DNA of 64,000 nt from Eunapius fragilis (lineage: Eukaryota > Porifera > Demospongiae > Spongillida > Spongillidae), in assembly GCA_963681505.1 (NCBI GenBank), contig OY811971.1, forward strand, positions 5,617,408 through 5,681,407, given 5' to 3'. Below are positions 42,700 to 53,939 of this stretch, one piece after another (position 1 is the first letter of the stretch; each line of letters starts with the position of its first letter). The translations under genes were made by a program, and so were the position numbers. Below the pieces are notes generated by a model. That model was not told where the DNA came from and searched no databases. It worked only from the letters and a program-made list of their open reading frames with translations.

Positions 42700-45600
42700 G
42701 ACGTCTTAAGAGAAAGGGGGTTTCGTTTCGCTATCGACAGAGGTGGCACGTTTACGGTCGTGTACGCCGAATGTCCGAATGGACATGTACACATCGTCAA
42801 GCTTCTCTCCGAAGATCTCGGCAATGATGCGGACGCCCCGAGGGAGGCTATCCGCCGCGTCCTGACCTGGAGGAGGCCAGCTCTCATCATCCCTTAAACG
42901 AGGAGCTCTGCATGAGAATGAAATTATCTCACATGTTCGATGGCGGGCGTATTTTCTCTCTCCCTGCAGGAGCTGGGGGCAAACCTTTTCCCAAGAGCGA
43001 GTCTCGATCTGGACTCCAGCCATATTGAGTGGATACGGATGGGGACCACCGTAGCCATGCACCAACGCAAGGAGAGAGAATGACTCTGGCCATCACGAAA
43101 GGCTTTCGAGACCTTTTGCACATCTGTATAACCAATCTCGACCTAATTAACCTTTTCGACCTGGTATGTTAGTAATATGGCAAACAGTCAACCGAATTTG
43201 CTCGGGGGCCGAGGGGAAACCAGAGATCTATATATTATCTCTGGGGGAACGTCCTCCTCATCTAACCTGTTTGGTGTTTGGTGGCACCATTTGTTCCGCG
43301 TACGCGCCATTTGCTCCGGATGCGTGCTATCTGCCCCGTTAGGTACAACCAGTACTAGTACACAGCCATAAGACCATTGGCACCAATTCACCTTATTTTG
43401 CGTGCAGCTATCCGCAAATATTGATACTTGTTGTAGCTAATGGTCTATTCCACTACAGATGACAATAAATGGTGTCCACGGGGGGTGTTCATAAACATGA
43501 GGTTGTCCAGGGGAGCTTTGGAAATATGTCCCGGGGGTTGGTGGTATTAATGCCTGTCCGGGGGGGGGGGGGGTTGCAGGTAAAACATACGCTTGTCCAG
43601 GGTAGGTGTCTTCAAATAGACGCTTGTCCAGGGTGTACTTTAAAGCCAGTCCCGGGGGGTGCAGACAAAATGGACGCCTGTCCAGGGATGATTTTACATA
43701 TTGTTCCAGGGGGTTACGTTCGCAATTATTGTCATCTGTAGGGGTGTATGTTTAAATAATGGAATAGCCCAAATGGATGACAGAGTAGCTTGGTTATTAA
43801 TAAAGTATATCTGTAATTTAACCCATTGCGTTTACCACCAGATTGCTTTCTGCAGGTTTTTTGGAGCAAGCAATTCTGTCACGGCCGTTGTAAGTGCAGA
43901 AATGGGCGTGGCACAGCAGGGTTGTTTTGAAGGAGGAGGAGGCCAATAGGCAAGAGAGGGATGGGAGGGGAGGGAGCTGGGAGGGGTCTATGGTATTATT
44001 CCTGCTGCTCATTGGACTACAAGTTGTTCCTTTGGTGGTGTTGATGTCTTCTGTATGTGTTGCAATGCCAACAGGATACTCCACCTGTTATCTTTGTGAG
44101 GGGATGTGCCAAAGCCTGTGATAGGGTGGTTTGATATGGCACCTCCACAAATGTGTTCCCGCTTTTTGCTGGGGATTTTGAGCATGTGTTTGAGACCACT
44201 ACTGCCGGCATTACCATCCAATCCCAGGTATGTTACGTCTAGAGTTTAAGTGTGCAGTGATCATGGAGTGATCATGGATTGACGCCATGTGATGCAGTTG
44301 GAGCGATTTGCGTAACAAGGTCCTTAACGTGACATTTATTTTACAACTGAAATTATGTCAACTTTTGTACTCTAAAAAATTCCAAATGCCCCCCCCCCCC
44401 CCCCCCCAAACACTCCTTAATTGCATCTGGTTCCATATAATGCCCACTTTTACTCCTGTACAGCTGTATGTCAACACAGTGGCTGCAGGGGGAGGATCCA
44501 TGCTCTTCTTTCGTTCCGGCCTCTTTGCTGCGGGACCCAGACTCAGCTGGTGCTAACCCAAGACCAGCATGTTACTCGAAAGGCAAGCAGTCTTGTGTGC
44601 TGTCTTGATGGCCGCACAGTTAATGGTGTGACAGTGCTTGTGTCTCCAGGTGGGCCCTTAACTGTGACTGATGCAAACCTGTGCCTGGGTCGATTGATAC
44701 CTGAGTAAGTTTGGAACATTCTTTTTGTGTGCCCGTGTGCCTGATCACTTGATTACCGTGTGATCAACATGCATTTTTGTCTTATGACCTTCATTTCAGG
44801 TGTCATGACAACTTGCCACCGACGGACACTTTCCTAACATATTTGGTCCCTGCAAATGAACCTCTAAACAAGAAGGTGATCATGCAAACCTTTGAAGTTT
44901 TGACCAATGAGGTTAGTGATGATAATATTGAGGATGGAGGAGGGAGGAGAGGGGGTGTGGCTGGAGAGAAGAGAAATTTTTTTACTGTCTTTGCTTGTGA
45001 ATTGCCCTGTGTCAACCATCACCTGTATCCCTCAGAAAGGTGAACACCTTCATACAAGCCAACACTCCCTCCTCACCTTCAATGTCCGTCGACGAAGTAG
45101 CCTACGTTAAGATTGCCAATGAAGCTATGTGCAGACCCATCCTAGCTCTGACACAGGTCCATCTCCTTTGTTTCATGTGGTACATGATGACTGATCGTGT
45201 CACCCATGACGACTGATCATGTCACCTGTGGTGACTCATCATGTGACCCTGCAGGGGGAAGGTACATTCTGGCGTGCTGCTTTGGAGGAGCAGGAGGTCC
45301 CACCTCACCCTCCACACTAGTCACATCTAACCCCTCTCTTTCCCAGGAAGGACATCACAACCACACCCTACCTCCACCTCCGCTACAGCAAGACAGACTC
45401 TGCTCTCATGTGCACTGCCGTTACTCCATCTGATGCCACTCCTTCTCCTTGTCATGGCGACTTTAAGCACACCTGCATCCACCGCAACCAGACTGAATTC
45501 GGTTTCACCATCCCAGACCAACCAATCATTGTCGATGGCATTCGAGTGCCAGCGACAGCAGAAGGATGTTCATTCAAAGTGCTGCCCAAGGCCACAGACC

Positions 45601-46822
45601 CGCCAACTGTGGAAGCCGTCACGCAGTGCTATTTCAGTAATGACTTCCTGGAGACCAACCTTTACGTTCTTAAGCACATGACCTCCGGACACGGCGTGCG
45701 AGGTCCCTTTATCATAATCGACAAGAACTGGTTGGTCTGAAATGATGGTTGTCATATGATGTCAGATGATTTGTTTCTTTGACCTCCCTCTCCCTCACTG
45801 CCCCTCTCCATTAACTAGCGCCATTGGGGTAGAACCGGACTGTGAATCAAGTATCACGCCATGCGGGAGGACGTTACGATTCAGGTGGGTGTGGTTTTGT
45901 AGGTAGGAGGGAGCCATGTGTCGCAGTGGCAAGTGTGCTAAGGTTGGCAGTGGAGCTTCACCTGAACTGGAGCTTCACCTGTCCATCTTCTCCCATCGAT
46001 TTGTGAGCACTGCTGAGCAAATGGGGAGGTAAGGACTGGGAACTAGAGACCCATTAGAATAGAACTGGTGCACTGAAGGACGTAGTTGGGGTCGCAGAGA
46101 GGACAATGGTATATGAGTGATTACCTGCATGGGTGTTCAAGACTTGCCTCTACATCAGGGTGTTCAAGACTTGCCTCTACATCAGGGTGTTCATGACTTG
46201 CCTCTACATCAGGGTGTTCAAGACTTGCCTCTACATCAGGGTGTTCATGACTTGCCTCTACATCAGGGTGTTCATGACTTGCCTCCACATCAGTGTGTTC
46301 ATGACTTGCCTCTACATCAGGGTGTTCATGACCTGCCTCTACATCATTGTGTTCAAGACTTGCCTCTACATCAGGGTGTTCATGACTTGCCTCTACATCA
46401 GGGTGTTCATGACTTGCCTCTAAATCAGGGTGTTCATGACTTGCCTCTACATCAGGGTGTTCATGACTTGCCTCTACATCAGGGTGTTCATGGCTTGCCT
46501 TTACATCAGGGTGTTCATGACTTGCCTCTACATCAGGGTGTTCATGACTTGCCTCTACATCAGGGTGTTCATGACTTGCCTCTACATCAGGGTGTTCATG
46601 ACTTGCCTCTATATACATGTATGTAGGATGGACTGCCATATCAACAAACATAAAGGGATAGAAGAGCTTGCAATATCTTGTGACCACTCTTCCGTAGTAA
46701 TGGCTGGACTTCTGTGCAATGTTTGGTCCTGATGGAGGCTTGGTAGCAAATGCTCCTCACATACCTGTCCATCTTGAGGCAATGCTGGAGGCTGTTCAAT
46801 TCCACGTGTGTGTGTGTGTGTG

Positions 46823-46877
<55 letters not shown>

Positions 46878-46917
46878 ATGTGTGTGTGCACGCACGCGCG
46901 CTTGTGTGTTATGTATG

Positions 46918-46977
<60 letters not shown>

Positions 46978-49900
46978 AACCCCATGTAGTTTTTAATTTT
47001 CTTTCAATCTTCATAGCTATGTTATCTTGGAGACAATTTGCACGATGGTTAATTATGTCATCCTTAGCAACCATCCACTTGGTGGAGACAGCCATCTTCC
47101 TGACCTCACTGTCATCATTCCTGTAAGCTGATTGGTCTCTACTTCTGCAAGAGGGAGTAGACTGCATGTCATGTCACCTAACTGAGGACATTATGTCATG
47201 TGAACTACCATGATGGGTCATTCCATATCCCATGAGACTCAAATTGGATGCAATGCTTTAGATTTTTGTGTAAATGCTCATATCTATTTGACCTAATATG
47301 GATGTTACTTTAACGCAATGAAAATTTTAATAATACAAATGGTTTACAATATAACACCACATGAAAATTTAATTGTTTTCTACTTTGAAGAGTCATACTC
47401 CCCCCTCACAGAACGTGTACGGCTATAGTTGGCTTCACATTGATGCTCTCTTAGTGTACAACCCAACTATAATATATTTTTATGGAAGAGGCAAAAGGGT
47501 TAAAGAATAAATGTTTATACAGCACGGTTTTCAATAATTAGGTCACTTGCAGAATGAAACTTTTCGTAAACAGAAGCTGTTCATTGTCCTTATATTTTTA
47601 CAAAGAAAAGTCTTGAGTATCCGCTAGTTCTGGGAACCACAGAAGGTTAAATAGCAAGAAGCCATTTTTAATTTCATTGTGGTTAATTTTAGCATTAAGT
47701 GTTGTTTAGATATGTCTCAAGGGTATTACCTAATACTGCCTCAGTTATCACAACAATTACAAATGGTGTTGGTAATAAAAAATGATTTTTAGTAAATCGA
47801 AATCGCACATTTATTGGGAACTATGGGATTGGGGAGGAGGAGGATGAAACCTCCATGACAACCTCAGTGATCTAAGAGCTCAGGTAGCAGCCAATCATAA
47901 GGTGGGTTGGCCTTTTCTCCTTCCTCAAAAGCTGATGTTCCCATGTCAATGAAGGGAATAGCATTGGTGAAGGCACTGATAGATGTGTATAGCCTACCCA
48001 TGGTCCAGTCATACATGAAGCATATTCAGGTATGTGGTCCATTCTTTTGTTGTAACTCTCTTCATTTACTTCTGTATTGCTTTAACCCTCTTTTTTCACT
48101 TTCCTTTTAATTTTTGCTTTAACCTCTTCTTTCACTTTCCTTTTGTTTTAACCTTTTTCTTTCACTTCCCTGTTGCTTCATATGAGCAGGGAAAATGCAG
48201 CTGTGGCCGTTAAGGACATTCTGAAAGCCATTGCAGTGAAGACAAAGGTGTGAGGTCATTGTGTTGTCCGTGTCTGGTCCCCAGCCCCACCCTCTGCAGG
48301 ACAAACACGGGCACGCCACTTTGGAGGCAGTTGATTACATGGATGATGGCACCCCAGAGAGGAGATTACAGAGGAGGTAAGGAGGATGGGGGCTGGAGGA
48401 GGTAAGGAGGATGGGGGCTGTGGAGGAGGTAAGGAGGATGGGGGCTGGAGGAGGTAAGGAGGATGGGGGCTGTGGAGGAGGTAAGGAGGAGGGGGGGCTG
48501 GAGGAGGTAAGGAGGATGGGGGCTGTGGAGGAGGTAAGGAGGATGGGGGCTGGAGGAGGTAAGGAGGATGGGGGCTGTGGAGGAGGTAAGGAGGATGGGG
48601 GCTGGAGGAGGTAAGGAGGATGGGGGCTGGAGGAGGTAAGGAGGATGGGGGCTGGAGGAGGTAAGGAGGATGGGGGCTGGAGGAGGTAAGGAGGATGGGG
48701 GCTGGAGGAGGTAAGGAGGATGGGGGCTGGAGGAAGTGAATGAAGGGCTAATTAAATGTGCAAGTGGAACTAGCTAATAGGGGAGGGGCTGATGTATGGA
48801 GGGGGAGGGGCTGATGTATGGAGGGGAGGGGCTGATGTATGGAGGGGAGGGGCTGATGTATGGAGGGGAGGGGCTGATGTATGGAGGGGAGGGGCTGATG
48901 ATGGAGGGAGGGGCTGATGTAGGAGGGGAGGGGCTGATGTATGGAGGGAGGGCTGATGTATTGGAGGGGAGGGGCTGATGTATGGAGGGTAGGGGGCTGA
49001 TGTATGCAGGGGAGGGGCTGATGTATGGAGAGGAGGGGCTTATGTATGGAGGGGAGGGGCTGATGTATGGAGGGGAGGGGCTGGTATGGAGGGAAGGGGC
49101 TGATGTATGGAGGGGAGGGGCCTGATGTATGGAGGGGAGGGGCTGATGTATGCAGGGGAGGGCTGATGTATGGAGGGAGGGGCTGATGCATGCAGGGGAG
49201 GGGCTGATGTATGGAGGGAGGGGCTGATGCATGCAGGGAGGGGCAGGGAGGACTGGTCAGACAGACAAACAGAACTTTTAGTCGTGTTGAATCCTATCCA
49301 TGGAAAACTGTACTCAATAGGATTTATGTTACCTTTCAAGGAGATGCATGCTTTGATTTTACTGGTACTGGACCGCGAGTACATGGGAACTGCCATGCCC
49401 CCAAGGCAGTGGGTCCTGCCAGCCATCATATATTGCCTGCGATGTATAGTAGCTCATGATATGCCACAAATCAAGTGCGTATGTGTGTGTGTATTTGTGT
49501 TGTGTGTGTGTGTATGTGTATTTGTTTATATGTTATTTCTAAAACTTGCCTTTACCTTTTCTCTATTCCGCCATACTGATTGACACCAACAGGGCTGCCT
49601 CAGTCCCATCAAGGTGTTGACACCCCCGGACTCCACCTCCATCCCACGGAGGACACAGCTGTGGTGGAAGGAAACGTGCTTACCTCACAGAGGATTGTGG
49701 ACGTTGTGTTCAAGGCCTTTGGGCTTTGTGCGGCTTCTCAGGGCTATATGAACAAAACCACCTATCGCGATGCAACTGTTGGTTACTAATGAAACCGTTG
49801 CTAGGGGAGCAGGGGCTGTAAGTGATTTTCAGTGAATGGCTTTGGGACTGGAGAGGAGGTGTCAGATCGTTGTTGAGTTCCCCCCCCCCCCCCCCCCCCC

Positions 49901-51692
49901 CCCCTCCCCCCCCCTCTTTTTTATACATGTCGCAATTTGTGTGTGTAGTTTTTTAGGGTCTCAGTTGGCATGGGACAAAGTGGGTGTCCACACTCACATG
50001 ACCAACACAAGAAATCACCGATCCAGGGATAGTGGTAAGGAAGGTCCGTTGATCTACGTAATGTGAGACATTATAAGGGACATCGTAAATTAACCACCTC
50101 AGTCATGACCACCTGAGACGAGATCACCTGTTGCATGTCCAAGCAGTTTTCCCTAGTCCTTTCACTAAGTGAAACAAAGTCAGTCAATAAATAAATTATA
50201 TTTGAACTGCTGCAATGTTACATGTGAAAGAGTAGCCCAGCCTCATATTTCCTGTGTGCTAGGTACCCCTCCATTTGAACCCTTCCAGCTGAGGCAGGAT
50301 ACAGAAGGAAAGGGGGCGGCTGTACAATGGGGGAGACGGGGTGGTGAGAGAATTAATTTTCATACAGCCCATGACTTCGTCCCTGATGATGGAGAGGCAC
50401 ATCTATGCCCCACCCCCCCCCCCCCCTATATGGTCTCCATGGTAATGCTCGCATTATTGTTCTGATGGGTTTGTAGCAGCGCCGCACTAGATGTGTGGTC
50501 TGTATGGTGTAATGATGATGTAATGATGATTNNNNNNNNNNNNNNNNNNNNNNNNNNNNNNNNNNNNNNNNNNNNNNNNNNNNNNNNNNNNNNNNNNNNN
50601 NNNNNNNNNNNNNNNNNNNNNNNNNNNNNNNNNNNNNNNNNNNNNNNNNNNNNNNNNNNNNNNNNNNNNNNNNNNNNNNNNNNNNNNNNNNNNNNNNNNN
50701 NNNNNNNNNNNNNNNNNNNNNNNNNNNNNNNGCAATTTGTGTGTGTAGTTTTTTAGGGTCTCAGTTGGCATGGACAAAGTGGTGTCCACACTCACATGAC
50801 CAACACAAGAAATCACCGATCCAGGGATAGTGGTAAGGAGGTCCGTTGATCTACGTAATGTGAGACATTATAAGGGACATCGTAAATTAACCACCTCAGT
50901 CATGACCACCTGAGACGAGATCACCTGTTGCATGTCCAAGCAGTTTTCCCTAGTCCTTTCACTAAGTGAAACAAAGTCAGTCAATAAATAAATTATATTT
51001 GAACTGCTGCAATGTACATGTGAAAGAGTAGCCAGCCTCATATTTCCTGTGTGCTAGGTACCCCTCCATTTTGAAACCCTTCCAGCTGAGGCAGGATACA
51101 GAAGGAAAGGGGGCGGCTGTACAATGGGGGAGACGGGGTGGTGAGAGAATTAATTTTCATACAGCCCATGACTTCGTCCCTGATGATGGAGAGGCACATC
51201 TATGCCCCCCCCCCCCCCCCCCTATATGGTCTCCATGGTAATGCTCGCATTATTGTTCTGATGGTTTGTAGCAGCGCCGCACTAGATGTGTGGTCTGTAT
51301 GGTGTAATGATGATGTAATGATGATGTAATGATGACGTAGTGATGATGGGCATCAGTTGCTATACGTGCTGATGCATGTGTGGGTGGAGGTATGTACATG
51401 TACACCATTATGTGTTTCAGTAACAACCTCTGTGCTGCAGTCTGCTATCTCAGAGCTCTGTATCTCAAGTGTACTGTAATGGATGACAGTGCAAGGATGC
51501 ACTATAAAGAAAGAGAAGGGGGTGGGGCTTCTTACCCTGGACCCGTAGCTACTATGAGCGTTGCCCTATTTTACCTGGCATGCCATTTCAGGTGGCTGTG
51601 ATTGTGCTAAAGGAAGGAACATATTGTTGATAACCGCTGCCGGAAAAGATAGGAACCTTGGATCTAAGGCAACTGTACAAGTACTTCCTGGT
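42700..51692 (+). CDS. OPLAH: 5-oxoprolinase (ATP-hydrolysing), many small exons, several frame breaks
   Basis: The enzyme opens 5-oxo-L-proline to glutamate with ATP in the gamma-glutamyl cycle. Segments in family order: [12 protein letters not shown] (42718), IRMGTTVA-like then [12 protein letters not shown] (43025-43160), FDM...[16 protein letters not shown]-like (about 44120-44225), [20 protein letters not shown] (44467), [15 protein letters not shown] (44660), [20 protein letters not shown] (45090), [12 protein letters not shown] (45265), [20 protein letters not shown] (45605), [17 protein letters not shown] (45978), [20 protein letters not shown] (46720), [17 protein letters not shown]-like (47060), [19 protein letters not shown] (47970), DYMDDGTPE-like (48330), [20 protein letters not shown] (49350), [13 protein letters not shown] (49590), [10 protein letters not shown] (49990) and a C-terminal segment ([13 protein letters not shown], 51650). 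Several segments change frame. True decay and homopolymer error cannot be told apart here. No in-frame start Met was found; an ATG lies at about 42698. Confidence 0.8.
43438..43780. mobile_element. MITE made of tandem TGTCC-GGGG units with inverted ends
   Basis: GGTCTATTCCACTACAGATG and CATCTGTAG ... TGGAATAG form imperfect inverted ends around six or seven units of about 40 bases, each ending in a TGTCC-AGGGG type box. It lies in a 5-oxoprolinase intron. Confidence 0.65.
46130..46612. repeat. 27-bp minisatellite, core GTGTTCATGACTTGCCTCTA
   Basis: About 18 units lie in an intron. The unit is a multiple of three and lacks stops in several frames, which produces long spurious open frames on both strands. 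Confidence 0.95.
46806..46975. repeat. (TG)n microsatellite in a 5-oxoprolinase intron
   Basis: Two TG runs are separated by a GCACGCACGCGCGCTTG segment. Confidence 0.95.
47140..47880. other. Long 5-oxoprolinase intron, nothing recognised
   Basis: AT-rich unique sequence with no repeats or other genes. Confidence 0.4.
48377..48738. repeat. Minisatellite GGAGGTAAGGAGGATGGGGG (about 24-27 bp units)
   Basis: About 14 units start at the exon donor. The unit itself contains GAGGTAAG, a perfect splice-donor sequence, so the repeat appears to have expanded from the exon-intron junction. Confidence 0.95.
48779..49250. repeat. Minisatellite GGGGAGGGGCTGATGTATGG (about 21-22 bp units)
   Basis: About 21 units with length variants in G runs. 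Intronic and purine-rich. Confidence 0.95.
49932..50531. repeat. First copy of a 600-base segment duplicated across the assembly gap
   Basis: It contains the [10 protein letters not shown] exon of 5-oxoprolinase and the next exon. It is repeated at 50732-51328 with mainly single-base homopolymer length differences. Confidence 0.95.
50532..50731. other. Assembly gap, exactly 200 N
   Basis: A run of 200 undetermined bases, a round number used as an arbitrary scaffold gap size. Confidence 1.
50732..51328. repeat. Second copy of the gap-flanking segment (probable false duplication)
   Basis: Examples of differences: GGGACAAAGTGGGTG against GGACAAAGTGGTG, and AGCCCAGCC against AGCCAGCC. This is the pattern expected of two uncorrected reads or haplotypes placed on both sides of a gap. 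Confidence 0.95.
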
Positions 51693-51939
51693 GTAAGCAG
51701 ATGCAACGTGTTGGATGAACAGTGATATCCCAAGCAATTTGCATCTGTTCCAGGTTTGTGACTACTGGTTCCTCTGTTCAGTCTCAAGCTCTTCTTGTTT
51801 GGTGACTGCTGGATCCTCTATCTGGTTACTCTGCTGTTCCTGTTTGAAGACTTTCTTACGGCAGATGCACAACGAGAAAGGGTAAGTTGTACAATGCACA
51901 TAATTGTAATTCTTAATGTATGCACAAGTCAACTAATAT
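51693..51939 (+). other. Sequence after the last recognised 5-oxoprolinase exon
   Basis: A hydrophobic open stretch (DCWILYLVTLLFLFEDF near 51800-51850) is visible, but neither its exon borders nor its relation to 5-oxoprolinase can be established. Confidence 0.3.
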
Positions 51940-52390
51940 GCTTCTTCTTCCTCTTCCTCTTCCTCTTCCTCTTCCTCTTCCTCTTCCTCTTCCTCCTCCT
52001 CCTCCACCTCCTCCTCCTCCACCTCCTCCTCCACCTCCTCCTCCTCCACCTCCTGCTCCTTCTCCTACTCCTCCTCCTCCCCCTCCCCTCCCCTCCCCTC
52101 CCCCTCCCCTCCCCTCCCCTCCCCCTCCCCCTCCCCTCCCCTCCCCTCCCCTCCCCTCCCTCCCCTCCCCCTCCCCTCCCCTCCCCTCCCCCTCCCCTCC
52201 CCTCCCCTCCCCTCCCCTCCCCTCGCCCTCCCCTTCCCCTCCCCTCCCCTCCCCCTCCCCCTCCCTCCCCCTCCCCCTCCCCTCCCCTCCCCTCCCCTCC
52301 CCCTCCCCTCCCCCTCCCCTCCCCCTCCTCCTCCTCCTCCCCCTCCCCTCCCCCCTCCTCACCCTCTTCCTTCTTCTTCCTCTTCCTCAC
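51940..52390. repeat. 450-base polypyrimidine (CT) tract
   Basis: The plus strand is almost pure C and T: CTTCCT units first, then CTCCTCCAC, CCCTCC and CCCCTCC units. The long open frames on both strands are artefacts. Confidence 0.98.
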
Positions 52391-52489
52391 AATGTGACGT
52401 TAAATGAATCGGGGCCACAGCACCTGTCCTCTGCAGTACGGAGTTTATAAATTACGATCATTTGGAGGTAAGTCTCCATTGGCTCGACA

Positions 52490-52625
52490 TGTATGTGACA
52501 CATATCTGTGCATTGAACCTATACATATGAGTCCATTGGCCATATACGTATGTGTTCATTGGCCTACATGTATCTGCCCATTGGTCCTACATGTATGTAT
52601 CCATTGGCCCTATACGCATGTGTTC
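52490..52625. repeat. Short minisatellite CCATTGG-CCTATACATATGTG type, split by later insertions
   Basis: About five units of 25-30 bases stand here. One unit resumes at 55700-55720 and about two at 55882-55935, after the intervening MITE, RT copy and second MITE. Confidence 0.75.
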
Positions 52626-52627
52626 AT

Positions 52628-52755
52628 CAGTGGCGTCCGCATAGGCGGGGGGACCCGGGGGGGGGGGGGCATTTGGGGCAGATGCCCCCCTCCTCCCCGC
52701 TATATGGCGCCCCCTCCCCGCTTTATGGTCCCCCCCCCCCCCCACACATACACAC
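52628..52755. mobile_element. hAT-like MITE fragment with CAGTGGCGTCCGC end
   Basis: The end CAGTGGCGTCCGCATAGG is followed by poly-G, GGCAGATGCCCCCC and poly-C. Only the left terminus is recognised; the right end was not found. Confidence 0.5.
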
Positions 52756-53195
52756 ACACACTAACAAACACTCGCACCGGCACAATCCTCGTCGATTAAT
52801 TAAGCGCCTCTAGTCCAGTTACATGAAGTTACCGCCCGTATTACATCATTCACAATTGGTTTCGAATGCAATGTCGAACACAAAGCGAAAGCTAAGCGGG
52901 GCTGAGAATCGAAAATCTAAGTTGCAACGTCAACTGCATTCAAGCGCGCAATCCGTTGCATTGATAAAGTAGTGTTTCGCACCATGGAGCTCGAGCGTGC
53001 AATGCATACCCAAATAAATACACCCCTGTTCTATTCTCACAGATGATCCTTCATGTACCATACAGTTGCACACGTTTTGCCTCCGATGTCTTCTGTTTCA
53101 GAACCGACGGTGTCAATTAGAAATCCATCTATTTCTCTCATACCATCGTGTCCTGTGTTTCTTCTTTTCCGTGTTCACCAATCGATCGTCCGCGG
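52756..53195. other. Unique sequence, nothing recognised
   Basis: No convincing gene or repeat. Confidence 0.35.
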
Positions 53196-53202
53196 CCGGA
53201 TA

Positions 53203-53548
53203 CACAGAAAAAAGTTATAAACGTCCAGCCTGGATTTTTTTGGCTGGTTTTTAACAAAAACCCATGCATCCTAATAGCGTCAAAACCATGCATCCTGGGA
53301 TTGAACGTCCAGGGTGGGAATAGTCATGTTGTTCTACCCCGGTTTTGTCGAACAATACCCATGTTGAATACAATTATTACCTCAAAAGGGTTTTTGTTCG
53401 ACAGAACCAGGGTAGAACCATATCTATTCCCACCCTGGACGCTCAATCCCAGGATGGTTTTTCCACTATTTGTTCCATTCCAGGATATGGGTTTTTGTTA
53501 AAAACCAGCCTAAAAATCCAGGCTGGACGTTTATAACTTTTCCCTGTG
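53203..53548. mobile_element. 346-bp palindromic MITE with CACAG ends and ATA duplication
   Basis: CACAGAAAAAAGTTATAAAC and its imperfect complement ending CCCTGTG bound long arms that include TCCAGCCTGGATT and GTTCTACCC...GG blocks. ATA stands on both sides (53200-53202, 53549-53551). A 3-bp duplication fits CACTA- or Harbinger-like elements. Confidence 0.8.
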
Positions 53549-53939
53549 ATACTCTTGCATCGGCACTGATCAGTTGTGATAAGAGTGTTTTCCTAATATT
53601 TTCCGCTTGGTAAAAATTGGACACTTCCAATTGCTAGTTTCAGCTGCGAGAGAAGCTTTTCCACCTTACGCCATCTCCTCTATGACCAGAGATAATATTA
53701 TCTCTGCTATGACCTGTAGACGGCTTTCTTCGCTAGCACTTATGAATATCATTACGCACATCCAGTAAACTACGACACAGCTGTGGAGTTCTTTCTCAAG
53801 ATGCACCCAAGTATCAAATATGCTTATGGCCGAGTAGGGATAATTTCACAACCTAGCAATACCGACATCGATAATTCCAATTAATTACTGCCATATGTTA
53901 TAGAGTTTACATTATACATGAGTTTGGCAACAAAAAGTC

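Noticed and set aside
46121-46687. Repeat array that could suggest a CRISPR or a repeat protein
   Set aside because: Units are contiguous without unique spacers, lie in an intron of a eukaryotic gene and are open in many frames by composition.
51913-52450. Long proline/leucine and glycine/arginine open frames
   Set aside because: They are translations of a polypyrimidine tract.
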